Assembly: GCA_041687295.1 (NCBI GenBank)
Contig: JAWLCG010000104.1
Coordinates: forward strand, 1-13,436
Origin: JAWLCG01 sp041687295
GTDB taxonomy: Bacteria; Planctomycetota; Phycisphaerae; SM23-33; FEN-1343
Direction: 5' to 3'
DNA length: 13,436 nt
A program made the translations under genes and the position numbers. Within the stretch, counting starts at the first letter, position 1. Every line of letters starts with the position of its first letter. Below, piece by piece: positions 6,569-12,906 of the stretch. The notes beneath the pieces are model-generated. The model did not search any database and was not told the origin of the DNA. It saw only the letters and a program-made list of their open reading frames with translations.

Positions 6569-8535
6569 CGACCGCCGCCAGCCACCTGCTGGGCCCCGAC
6601 GGGCCCATCGCCGCCGCCCTGAGCCGCTACGAGGTCCGCCCCCAGCAGCTGGAGATGGCCGACGCCGTCGAGGCCGCCTTCACCGCGCCCGAGCACCTGC
6701 TCGCCGAGGCCGGCACCGGCGTGGGCAAGAGCTTCGCCTACCTCGTGCCGGCCATCCTCGCCGTCACCGAGCGCAAGCAGCGCGTCGTCGTCAGCACCTT
6801 CACCATCGCCCTGCAGGAGCAGCTGCTCACCAAGGACCTGCCCTTCCTCCACGACCACCTGGGCAAGGACTTCCAGGCCGTCATGGGCAAGGGGCGGGGC
6901 AACTACCTGTGCATGCGCCGCCTGGGGGCCCTGGTCGCCCGGGCCGATCGGCTCATCGGCAGCGAGGGGCAACTCGCCCAGCTCGAGCGCCTCGCCGAGT
7001 GGGCCATGACCGCCCCGCTGGGCTCGCTGCAGGACATCGACTTCCCCATCGACCCGTCGCTGTGGGCCCGCGTCTGCAGCGAGTCCAGCACCTGCCGGGG
7101 CGCCCGCTGCGACCAGCGGGGCAAGTGCTTCTTCCAGGCGGCCCGGCGGCGGATGCTCAAGGCCGACATCCTCGTGGTCAATCACGCCCTGCTGTTCGCG
7201 GACCTGGCCCTGCGCGCGGACGACCACACGGTCCTGGGCGAGTACGACCTGGTGGTGCTCGACGAGGCCCACACCGTCGAGGACGTCGCCTGCACCCACT
7301 TCGGCCTGACGCTCACCAGCGGGCGCATCGGCCACCTGCTGACCGACCTGTACAACGAGAGCACCGGGCGGGGGCTGCTGGCGATCTCGGGCGACCAGGC
7401 ATCCCTGTCGGCCCTGCACGCCGTGGCCGGGGCCGCCGACGACTTCTTCGCCCGCATGGCCGGCCACGTCCGCAACGGCCACAGCGGCCGGTACACGCCG
7501 GCCCCCGACGCCCCGGACGAACTGACGCCGGCCCTGCTGCAACTGTCCGAGCAGCTCCGCCGCATCCGCGACGCCACCGCCAGCGAGGACGAGCAGGCCG
7601 AGTACGACGGCGCGCTGGCCCGCATCGCCGAGTTCACCGGCGCCCTGGAAAAGCTCGTCCGCGAGGCCGACCCGGCCAGCGCCTACTGGGTTACCGTCCG
7701 CCCGATGCGCCGCGGCCCCGACGACGTCACCGTCGCCTGCGCGCCGATCGAGGTGGGCCCGCTGCTGCGCGAAAGGCTGTTCGAGGGGGTGGCCTCGGCC
7801 GTGCTGACCAGCGCCACGCTCACCACGGGCCGGGCCGGCGAGCGGGGCTTCGAGTTCATGCGCCAGCGCCTCGGCCTGGCCGAGGGCGCCGAACTGCAGC
7901 TGGACAGCCCGTTCGACTACCGCCGGCAGGCCCGGCTGTACGTCGAGAGCCGCCTGGGCGACCCCAACGACCTGCCCCGCTACGTGCCGGCCGCCGCCGG
8001 GGCCATCCGCCACTACGCCGCCAAGAGCCATGGCCGGTGCTTCGTGCTGTTCACCAGCTACCGCATGCTGGCCGCCATGGCCGACGAGTTGGGCCTCTGG
8101 GCCGACCGCGACGGCTATACGCTGCTGGTGCAGGGCGGCCCGCTGCCCCGCTCGGCCATGCTCAAGCGATTCCGCACCACCGAGCGGGCCATCCTGCTGG
8201 GCACGGTGAGCTTCTGGCAGGGCGTCGACGTCGCCGGCGAGGCCCTCTCCAACGTCACCATCACCAAGCTGCCCTTCGCCGTGCCCGATTCGCCCCTGGT
8301 CGAAGCCCGCATCGACGCCATCCGCCGACGCGGCGGCAGCCCGTTCCTGGAATACCAGCTGCCCGAGGCCATCATCCTCTTCCGCCAGGGCTTCGGCCGA
8401 CTGATTCGCACCAGCGACGACACGGGCTTCGTCGTGGTCCTCGACCACCGCATCGCCACCAAGAGCTACGGCCGACAGTTCCTCGCCGCCCTGCCCGACA
8501 TCGAAGTCGTCCGCGACGAGTACGGCACGCCGTAG
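6565..8535 (+). CDS. dinG: DinG/XPD-family ATP-dependent DNA helicase with Fe-S cluster
   Basis: A 656-aa superfamily 2 helicase with 5'-3' polarity in characterised relatives, which unwind forked, D-loop or R-loop structures during repair and replication. Walker A is AGTGVGKS (49-56). Helicase box II is DEAH (233-236, VVLDEAHTVED). Motif VI is QGFGRLIR (608-615). The four cysteines expected for the 4Fe-4S domain are visible: Cys116 (NYLCMRR), Cys177, Cys182 and Cys188 (STCRGARCDQRGKCFF), with an extra Cys171. Length fits DinG/YoaA without the N-terminal exonuclease domain found in some Firmicutes. The start is GTG at 6565 inside the upstream stop; the frame is open further upstream to 6079 but only as a shadow of the membrane-protein gene. 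No LexA box was recognised in the unit's promoter region. Confidence 0.95.
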   Translation: MTTAASHLLGPDGPIAAALSRYEVRPQQLEMADAVEAAFTAPEHLLAEAGTGVGKSFAYLVPAILAVTERKQRVVVSTFTIALQEQLLTKDLPFLHDHLGKDFQAVMGKGRGNYLCMRRLGALVARADRLIGSEGQLAQLERLAEWAMTAPLGSLQDIDFPIDPSLWARVCSESSTCRGARCDQRGKCFFQAARRRMLKADILVVNHALLFADLALRADDHTVLGEYDLVVLDEAHTVEDVACTHFGLTLTSGRIGHLLTDLYNESTGRGLLAISGDQASLSALHAVAGAADDFFARMAGHVRNGHSGRYTPAPDAPDELTPALLQLSEQLRRIRDATASEDEQAEYDGALARIAEFTGALEKLVREADPASAYWVTVRPMRRGPDDVTVACAPIEVGPLLRERLFEGVASAVLTSATLTTGRAGERGFEFMRQRLGLAEGAELQLDSPFDYRRQARLYVESRLGDPNDLPRYVPAAAGAIRHYAAKSHGRCFVLFTSYRMLAAMADELGLWADRDGYTLLVQGGPLPRSAMLKRFRTTERAILLGTVSFWQGVDVAGEALSNVTITKLPFAVPDSPLVEARIDAIRRRGGSPFLEYQLPEAIILFRQGFGRLIRTSDDTGFVVVLDHRIATKSYGRQFLAALPDIEVVRDEYGTP

Positions 8536-8557
8536 ACGAGGAGAAAACAGCTCGGAC

Positions 8558-8583
8558 GGGCCACAGAGGCGCAGAGGACACAG
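8558..8583 (+). repeat. CAGAG-rich repeat fragment, copy C
   Basis: GGGCCACAGAGGCGCAGAGG (8558-8577) is identical to 1866-1885, and the match continues for six more bases with one difference. It starts 23 bp after the dinG stop. Only the 5' part of the module seen at 1866-1974 is present; the sequence then switches directly into the hairpin at 8585-8599. Confidence 0.7.
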
Positions 8584-8584
8584 C

Positions 8585-8599
8585 GCGGGCTTCGCCCGC
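8585..8599 (+). terminator. Possible terminator hairpin downstream of dinG
   Basis: GCGGGC (8585-8590) and GCCCGC (8594-8599) form a perfect 6-bp stem with a TTC loop, 50 bp after the dinG stop. There is no T-run after it, so termination activity is uncertain. A similar hairpin (GGGGGC-TCT-GCCCCC, 8651-8665) lies further on, also preceded by ACAGCGC. Confidence 0.35.
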
Positions 8600-8650
8600 A
8601 ACCCAACCCGAATCCGTAGCGTCGGCCCGGTGGTCCAGAAGAGACAGCGC

Positions 8651-8882
8651 GGGGGCTCTGCCCCCACACCCCCGGGATTTGTCGCTTTCGGGCCACCCGC
8701 ATGGGCGAGTATCCCTGGGCGGTCCTCCCGGAGAATCGGGCAACGTTGGCGCTGAAGAGCGACCCGAGCGCCGTCAGGATGCCCGTACAGCACGGGCGGC
8801 CCCTCTCGGAGGTGCCGCCTGCTGTATTCTGCTGGTGGCCTCAAAGCGATAAATCCCGGGGTCCTGGGCAGAGCCCCGGGGG
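8651..8882. repeat. Nested palindromic element of about 230 bp with 46-nt inverted arms
   Basis: The outer arms 8651-8696 and about 8835-8880 are inverted copies, sharing GTGGCC, AAAGCGA, AAATCCCGGGG and CAGAGCCCC blocks with a few mismatches and indels. Inside, 8718-8734 (GGCGGTCCTCCCGGAGA) is roughly complementary to 8803-8819 (CTCTCGGAGGTGCCGCC). Two closed hairpins occupy the centre: GGCGCT/AGCGCC (8748-8772) and GCCCGT-ACAGC-ACGGGC (8781-8797). The whole could fold as a branched cruciform or RNA. No transposase gene or target-site duplication is seen, and the identity of the element is unknown. Confidence 0.65.
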
Positions 8883-8945
8883 AGTTCCTCGGCCGGCGGT
8901 ACAGGGGAAATCGCTACAGAAGATCGTGATTCTGCAGGTTAGTGG

Positions 8946-9040
8946 TACAGAGAAAAGAAGCATAGAGGGGTTCAGAGGCACAAAGAAGAAAAGGCGTTCG
9001 GGTGCCGTGGCTACGCTGTCTGCAGCCATGTCTTTGGGCG
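8946..9040 (+). repeat. CAGAG-rich dispersed repeat with hairpin, copy B
   Basis: Diverged copy of 1887-1974. Both have the purine-rich block (ACAGAGA-A-GAAGCA-AGAGG-TCAGAG), then TTCGGGTGCCGTGGCTACG, and end in TCTTTGGGCG. The hairpin arms GTGGCTAC and GCAGCCAT keep six Watson-Crick pairs and one G-T pair, with one A-C mismatch. It has the same orientation as copy A. Confidence 0.75.
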
Positions 9041-9109
9041 CCGAACACGCAGCGCCGCCGACCGGGTCAGAGCCCGTGCAGCGTCGAACGCGCAGGCCGA
9101 CCTGGCCGA

Positions 9110-9191
9110 ATTGGGTTCGTTTGCCCAGGGTCCAGATGGCTGTAACGGCAATGGGAATGGGTCCTTGTGTCAGATGCCATTGGGTTCGTTT
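9110..9191. repeat. Two-unit TNPI-type intergenic repeat
   Basis: ATTGGGTTCGTTT occurs at 9110-9122 and again at 9179-9191, a 69-bp period. A degenerate relative (CAATGGGAATGGGT) lies between them near 9149. On the minus strand each unit translates as (Q/E)TNP(I/M). I recall short peptides of this kind as common translated repeats in Phycisphaerae genomes; this is memory, not a search. The 69-bp period keeps the units in frame, which explains the spurious ORFs here. Confidence 0.55.
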
Positions 9192-9327
9192 CGTCGGGAT
9201 CGGCTTCGGGCGGGGCCGCGGTGTGCCATTTCCGTCCAGGCGTATCCGTTCGGCTGATGACAGGGATCATCGCTTCTGCGGCTGGGGCCTTGTCTGTTCG
9301 CGATGCCCTGAAGGATGAATCAGAAAA

Positions 9328-9336
9328 TGTTATAAT
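9328..9336 (+). promoter_or_regulatory. P1 of the ATP synthase operon (extended -10)
   Basis: TGTTATAAT is a perfect extended -10 (TG, one base, TATAAT) in a conspicuously AT-rich pocket (about 9311-9355) within otherwise GC-rich DNA. The -35 is weak: CTGAAG at 9308-9313 with a 17-nt spacer. Transcription would begin near 9343, giving a leader of roughly 150 nt before the atpZ-like gene. Confidence 0.7.
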
Positions 9337-9418
9337 ACATAGGTTTATAGTTCATTGTCCTCTATGTTGGGGGACGGGTGGCCTGTGGCGGGTCGGGGGG
9401 AAGGTTGTGGTTGCATCC

Positions 9419-9447
9419 TTGACAGCAGGGGGCGGGGTCACTATCGT
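9419..9447 (+). promoter_or_regulatory. P2 of the ATP synthase operon
   Basis: A consensus -35 TTGACA (9419-9424) stands 17 nt from TATCGT (9442-9447, four of six matches). The start point would be near 9454, about 37 nt before the first gene. With P1 upstream, the operon may have tandem promoters. Confidence 0.55.
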
Positions 9448-9490
9448 CAACGGGATACGCACAGGGCCTACCTGGCACGGGCGGTGAAGG

Positions 9491-9721
9491 ATGGGCACGG
9501 GCAAGTGGCCGGGAATTCCTCCCGAGGCATGGCAATATGCGACCATGGGCATCGAGTTGTTCGCCATCTTCAGCACGTTCGTGGCCGGTGGGCTGCTGCT
9601 GGACCGTCGCCTGGACACTCGGCCGGTGTTCACGGTGGTGGGTGCAGTTATCGGTTTCGCCGGCGGGCTGTATCGGATGATGCGGCTGAGCCGGCAATAC
9701 CGTGACGGTGACGGATTCTGA
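9491..9721 (+). CDS. atpZ: AtpZ/AtpI-family small membrane protein of the ATP synthase operon
   Basis: A 76-aa protein with two predicted transmembrane helices (about 20-37 and 46-62) joined by GGLLLDRRLDTRPVF. This matches the AtpZ-type 'putative F0F1-ATPase subunit' family, whose members typically have a W-x-x-x-x-x-G-x-E-L first helix and an LDR(R/W)L-T-P loop. The family sits at the head of ATP synthase operons and has been linked to Mg2+/Ca2+ transport or to F0 assembly; the role here is inferred from position and motif. The start is ATG 9491 because a TGA lies in frame at 9485-9487. The purine-rich GGTGAAGG abuts the start, so spacing is poor. An alternative ATG at 9545 would remove the conserved Trp. 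Confidence 0.8.
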   Translation: MGTGKWPGIPPEAWQYATMGIELFAIFSTFVAGGLLLDRRLDTRPVFTVVGAVIGFAGGLYRMMRLSRQYRDGDGF

Positions 9722-9756
9722 CCTTCCTGCGGGCGTCCGGCCCGGGCAGGAGCGCC

Positions 9757-10200
9757 ATGCGGACCGGGAACCCGAGCATTGGCCGGCTTGTGATGCGGTG
9801 CACGGGGGCGACCGTGGCGGTTCTGCTGCTCGGGTCGTACCCGACGTGGTACTGGGCCGGCGAGGCGGGCCTGTGGTCGGCGCTGGTGGCGGGCGGCATT
9901 GCGCTGGCGGTGCTGGTGGGCTCGGGCTGGCTGGTCGGGGCCATCGCCCGCCGCAAGGGCGTGGTGGTGGCCGGCCAGGTGTTCCTGGGCAGCGGCCTGG
10001 CACGGTTCGGCCTGAGCCTGGGATTGGTCTTCGCGGCCCGGGCGGCGCTGAACCTGCCGATCCGCCCACTGCTGGTCTGGGTGGGCATCACCTATGGTGT
10101 GCTGCTGGGCGTGGAAGCCTGGTGGCTCGCGAGGGCCCTGGCCCGCGCAGGCCCTAGAGAAGACGTTCATGAAGTATGCAGCAATGAACATCCTGGCTGA
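9757..10200 (+). CDS. atpI: AtpI-like four-helix membrane protein (ATP synthase protein I)
   Basis: A 147-aa protein with four hydrophobic helices at about 14-30, 38-62, 70-95 and 103-125. Its position between the atpZ-like gene and atpB, its length and its four-helix layout fit the AtpI / ATP synthase subunit I family. That family is implicated in assembling the c-ring and is not essential in several bacteria. Sequence similarity alone is too weak for me to be certain. Residues RRKGVVVAGQ between helices 2 and 3 and the Arg in GSGLARFGLSL are visible charged features. The start at ATG 9757 has AGGAG (9748-9752) 4 nt upstream. The last 32 bp overlap atpB in another frame, so the hydrophilic C-terminal tail (AGPREDVHEV...) may be little constrained. 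Confidence 0.72.
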   Translation: MRTGNPSIGRLVMRCTGATVAVLLLGSYPTWYWAGEAGLWSALVAGGIALAVLVGSGWLVGAIARRKGVVVAGQVFLGSGLARFGLSLGLVFAARAALNLPIRPLLVWVGITYGVLLGVEAWWLARALARAGPREDVHEVCSNEHPG

Positions 10201-11191
10201 CATGAACCCGCTGAAGCACATCCTCGATGTGCCCTGGCAGTTCGGCGGCGAGCCGGCGCCCTGGTTCAGCGCCCAGATTGCCGTGATGATCCTGGCCACC
10301 CTGATCCTGCTGATCAGCCTGCCGCTGCTGGCCCGCCTCCGCGTGCCGCGGGGCCGGCAGGCCAGCATGGGCCTGCTGGAACTGACGGTGTTGTTCATCC
10401 GCGAGAGCATCGCCCGCCGCGCGATGGGCCCGGCCGCGGAAAAGGCGGTGCCGTTCCTGGCGACGCTGTTCTGTTTCATTCTGGTCAACAACCTGCTGGG
10501 GCTGGTGCCGCTTGCAGTGACGAGCGAGGCGTTGGGCCTGGGCGGCTGGGGGGGGGCGTGCCCGCAGGGCCGGCCCCTGAATGTCACGCCCATTGGCGGC
10601 ACGCCCACGACGGGCCTGTGGGTATGCGTGGCGCTGGCGTCGATGAGTTTCCTGGCGATCATGCTGTCGGGCTACTTCCAGCAGGTCCGCCTGCTGTGGA
10701 AGGGCGTCGAGGGCGCCGGTCCGGCCACGCAGCATGCCGGCGACGAGCATCACGGTTCGGCCAGGCCCGGGGCGAACCTCTGGCTGCGCATGTCGCAGTG
10801 GCTGATGCGGCGGCGCTGGCCGTTGCCGCTGGCGCTGGTGCTGGCGGTATTTACCTGGCTCAACAACTTCGTGCCGACCATTCCCGGTGTGACGGGGCTG
10901 CTCATTTGGCCGGTGCTGCTGGTGCTGGAGTTGATCGGCTTTGTCGCCCGCTCCAGCGCCCTGGCGATCCGCCTGCTGGCCAACGAAACCGGCGGGCACA
11001 TCCTGCTGGGCGTGCTGATCATCTTCGCTGAGTCGGCCCGGGGCTGGATGATCCCGCTGGTGAGCATCCCGGCGGGCATCGGCTTTCTGCTGCTGACGGT
11101 GTTGGAGCTGCTGGTGGCGGTGATCCAGGCGTACATCTTCACCTTCCTGTCCGCCCTGTTTATCGGGCTGGTCGTGAGTCGTCAGCATTAA
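10169..11191 (+). CDS. atpB: F-type ATP synthase subunit a (AtpB)
   Basis: A 340-aa integral membrane stator subunit that forms the proton half-channels against the c-ring. The essential arginine is Arg268 in LAIRLLANETGGH, equivalent to E. coli Arg210. His277 occupies the Glu219 position, as in many other organisms, and Gln320 (VIQAYIFTFLSALFIG) matches Gln252. Hydrophobic helices lie at about 37-57, 95-117, 149-170, 218-235, 242-262, 272-290 and 297-335. It is about 70 aa longer than the E. coli protein, partly because of a polar His/Gly-rich insert at about 178-205 (HAGDEHHGSARPG). The ATG at 10169 is preferred because AGAGAAGA (10156-10163) precedes it; ATGs at 10184 and 10202 are alternatives. 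A run of nine G (10548-10556) lies in the coding sequence but the frame is intact. Confidence 0.95.
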   Translation: MKYAAMNILADMNPLKHILDVPWQFGGEPAPWFSAQIAVMILATLILLISLPLLARLRVPRGRQASMGLLELTVLFIRESIARRAMGPAAEKAVPFLATLFCFILVNNLLGLVPLAVTSEALGLGGWGGACPQGRPLNVTPIGGTPTTGLWVCVALASMSFLAIMLSGYFQQVRLLWKGVEGAGPATQHAGDEHHGSARPGANLWLRMSQWLMRRRWPLPLALVLAVFTWLNNFVPTIPGVTGLLIWPVLLVLELIGFVARSSALAIRLLANETGGHILLGVLIIFAESARGWMIPLVSIPAGIGFLLLTVLELLVAVIQAYIFTFLSALFIGLVVSRQH

Positions 11192-11205
11192 AGCAGAAGA
11201 ATGGT

Positions 11206-11224
11206 GCCCCGGCTGCGACGGGGC
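11206..11224 (+). promoter_or_regulatory. Hairpin in the atpB-atpE spacer
   Basis: GCCCCG (11206-11211) pairs with CGGGGC (11219-11224) around a 7-nt loop, inside the 61-bp gap before atpE, with a low-GC purine-rich stretch following it up to the start codon. Such structures before atpE can stabilise the downstream mRNA or aid the high translation needed for the multicopy c subunit. That role is inferred. Confidence 0.4.
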
Positions 11225-11252
11225 GGAGTATAGATAACAGAGAGAGACGCAC

Positions 11253-11636
11253 ATGAAGACGTGGATGCTGTGGACGATGGTTCTGGGCGGTGTGCTGCTG
11301 GCAGGCGCGGCGGCGATGGCGCAGCCGGCGGTCGAGCGGCCCGGGGAAGACGTACCGCTGATCGTAGCGGGCCCTGCCCCGGCGGAGTCGCAGGAGACCC
11401 TCGCCGCCTACGAATGGGCCCGCGGCATCGCCAGGGTCGGCGCGACATTGGGCGCGGGCGTGATCGTGGTCGGCGGCGGCCTGAGCATCTCCCGCATCGC
11501 CAGTCATGCCCTGGAGTCGATCGCCCGCCAGCCCGAGGCCGCCACGCAGTTGTTCCTGGCCTGGCTGCTGCCGGCGGCGATGATCGAGGGCTCGATGCTC
11601 TTCGCCGTCGTGTTGTGCCTGCTGGTGGTCGTGTAG
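11253..11636 (+). CDS. atpE: F-type ATP synthase subunit c (AtpE) with signal peptide
   Basis: A 127-aa proteolipid whose oligomer forms the rotor ring. Residues 1-23 look like a cleavable signal peptide (hydrophobic core then AAAMAQ), followed by a polar segment (24-52) and the c hairpin. Helix 1 (about 58-85) and helix 2 (about 98-127) are joined by the canonical loop ARQPEA (91-96). The ion-carrying carboxylate is Glu112 (AAMIEGSMLF). The helix-1 glycine motif is degenerate, GGGLSIS (74-80), with serines at two glycine positions. The helix-1 Gln and the Ser/Thr after the Glu found in Na+-binding c subunits are absent (Ile79, Gly113), so proton coupling is more likely. The ATG follows a purine-rich AGAGAGA. 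Confidence 0.95.
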   Translation: MKTWMLWTMVLGGVLLAGAAAMAQPAVERPGEDVPLIVAGPAPAESQETLAAYEWARGIARVGATLGAGVIVVGGGLSISRIASHALESIARQPEAATQLFLAWLLPAAMIEGSMLFAVVLCLLVVV

Positions 11637-11686
11637 GACCCCGGCAAGGACGAGGTCCCCGCCTGACCGGTCGGAAAGGACACGCC

Positions 11687-12307
11687 TTGAACACGCCGAA
11701 CCGTACAACCTGCTGGATTCTGCTGGGGTTGCTGGCGGCGATGCTGCTGATGCCGACGGCCGCCTGGGCCCAGCCGGGTGAGGACGGCGCCCGCTCGCCC
11801 ATCCAGGGCGACCGCTGGTACAATGCCCTCTGGGCGCTGGGGCTGTTCGCGGTGCTGATGGCCGTGCTGGGGCGGTTCGCCTGGAAACCGGTGATGAAGA
11901 CGCTGAAGGACCGCGAACGGTTCGTCGCCGACCAGCTCGCCGACGTCCGCCGCCGTCAGGTCGAGGCCGAGGAGCAGCTCGCCGAGTACCACGAACGGCT
12001 CCGGCACACCGAGGAGCAGGCCAAGCAGATCATCGAGCGCGCCCGCCGGGAGGCCCAGACGCTGCACGAGAAGACCCTCCGCGAGGCCCAGCAGAGCGCC
12101 ACCGAGATGGTCGAGCAGGCCCACCGCGAGATCGAGCAGGCCCGGCTGGACGCCCTGGAGGAGCTCTACCAGCGTTCGGCCGAGCTGGCCACCCAGATGG
12201 CCGGGCAGATCGTCCAGCGGCAGTTCAAGGCCGAGGACCACCTGGACCTGATCGAGTCGCACCTGGACCGGCTGCGAAAGGCGGGCCAGGACCCCAACCG
12301 CTCATGA
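11687..12307 (+). CDS. atpF: F-type ATP synthase subunit b (AtpF) with signal peptide
   Basis: A 206-aa peripheral-stalk subunit. The start is taken as TTG 11687 because AAGGA (11676-11680) lies 6 nt upstream and the product then begins with a standard signal peptide (about 1-28, LLGLLAAMLLMPTAAWAQ, cleavage after AWA). A transmembrane helix follows (about 45-66, ALWALGLFAVLMAVL). After FAWKPV, a typical subunit-b junction, comes a long Glu/Arg/Gln-rich helix (about 72-200) that would form the coiled-coil stalk reaching the delta subunit. A cleaved signal before the anchor would put the mature N-terminus outside, as expected for subunit b. The frame is open well upstream but that region shadows atpE. 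The stop overlaps atpH (ATGA, 12304-12307). Confidence 0.93.
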   Translation: MNTPNRTTCWILLGLLAAMLLMPTAAWAQPGEDGARSPIQGDRWYNALWALGLFAVLMAVLGRFAWKPVMKTLKDRERFVADQLADVRRRQVEAEEQLAEYHERLRHTEEQAKQIIERARREAQTLHEKTLREAQQSATEMVEQAHREIEQARLDALEELYQRSAELATQMAGQIVQRQFKAEDHLDLIESHLDRLRKAGQDPNRS

Positions 12308-12902
12308 ATCACGGAACCCAACTCGACCGCGCCGCCGGCGTCGCCCGCCAGTACGCCGAGGCGATCCACGGCCTGGCCGCCCCGGCCGGCCAGGCCGAGG
12401 CCGTGCTCGAGGAGCTGCGGGCCGTCGCGGACCTGCTGGCAGGCCAGCCGGAGTTGGGCGAGATGCTCGCCAGCCCCATCGTGCCCGAGGCCCGCAAGCT
12501 GGCGGTCATCGAACGAATCTTCACCGATCGACTCAGCGAGCTGGCCTTCGACGCGCTGCGGGTGATCGCGCGGCGCGGGCGGATGGGCATCCTGCCGGCG
12601 ATCGTGCGGGCGCTGGCCCAGCAGCTCAACCGGCAGCAGGGGGCGTTCGACGTGGAGGTGACCACGGCCGTGCCGCTGGACGAGGCCACCCGCTGGCACG
12701 TGCTCGAGAGGGTTCGCGGCATGGTCGCCGGCGAGCCGATCCTGCACGAGCGGGTCGACGGGGCAATCCTCGGCGGGCTGATCATCCGCGTCGGCGACCG
12801 CGTCCTGGATGCCAGCGTGCGGCGCGAGCTGGAGGGGTATGACAAGCAGTTGCGCCGCCCGGGCGCCCGTCGGGGCTCGGGCGGTCAGGAGAAGAGCACA
12901 GG

Positions 12903-12906
<4 letters not shown>
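12304..12906 (+). CDS. atpH: F-type ATP synthase subunit delta (AtpH)
   Basis: A 200-aa OSCP/delta subunit that connects the peripheral stalk (subunit b) to the top of the alpha3beta3 head. The N-terminal helical domain (about 8-110) contains the characteristic YAEAI (17-21) and ASPIVPEARKLAVIERIF (56-73) segments. The C-terminal signature GGLIIRVGDRVLDASV lies at 157-172. The protein is some 20 residues longer than usual because of a polar basic tail (RRPGARRGSGGQEKSTG). It is coupled by ATGA overlaps at both ends, to atpF and to atpA. Its presence separates this operon from N-ATPase operons, which lack a delta gene. Confidence 0.95.

Larger units (their letters stand above)
8536..9490. other. 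Gene-free, repeat-packed intergenic island
   Basis: This 955-bp stretch between dinG and the ATP synthase operon has no protein I can support. From left to right it holds a CAGAG-type fragment (8558-8583), a hairpin (8585-8599), a 230-bp nested palindromic element (8651-8882), a full CAGAG-hairpin repeat (8946-9040), two TNPI-type repeat units (9110-9191), an AT-rich promoter (9328-9336) and a second promoter (9419-9447). Forward ORFs of 205 and 106 codons here run through repeats and promoter sequence and are treated as chance. Confidence 0.7.

Noticed and set aside
6331..8844. 837-codon minus-strand ORF opposite dinG
   Set aside because: It is antisense to a helicase with all expected motifs, and the frame also runs through the palindromic repeat.
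8651..8882. Insertion sequence
   Set aside because: It has inverted arms but no transposase reading frame and no visible target duplication. At most it is a non-autonomous element.
9110..9191. Possible CRISPR array
   Set aside because: There are only two 13-nt units, and no cas gene is nearby.
8701..9318. 205-codon forward ORF in the intergenic island
   Set aside because: It spans three unrelated repeat elements, has no domain or good ribosome-binding site, and its repeated WVR segments come from the 69-bp DNA repeat.
9167..9487. 106-codon forward ORF ahead of atpZ
   Set aside because: It covers the extended -10 promoter and the TTGACA promoter, and has no recognisable features.
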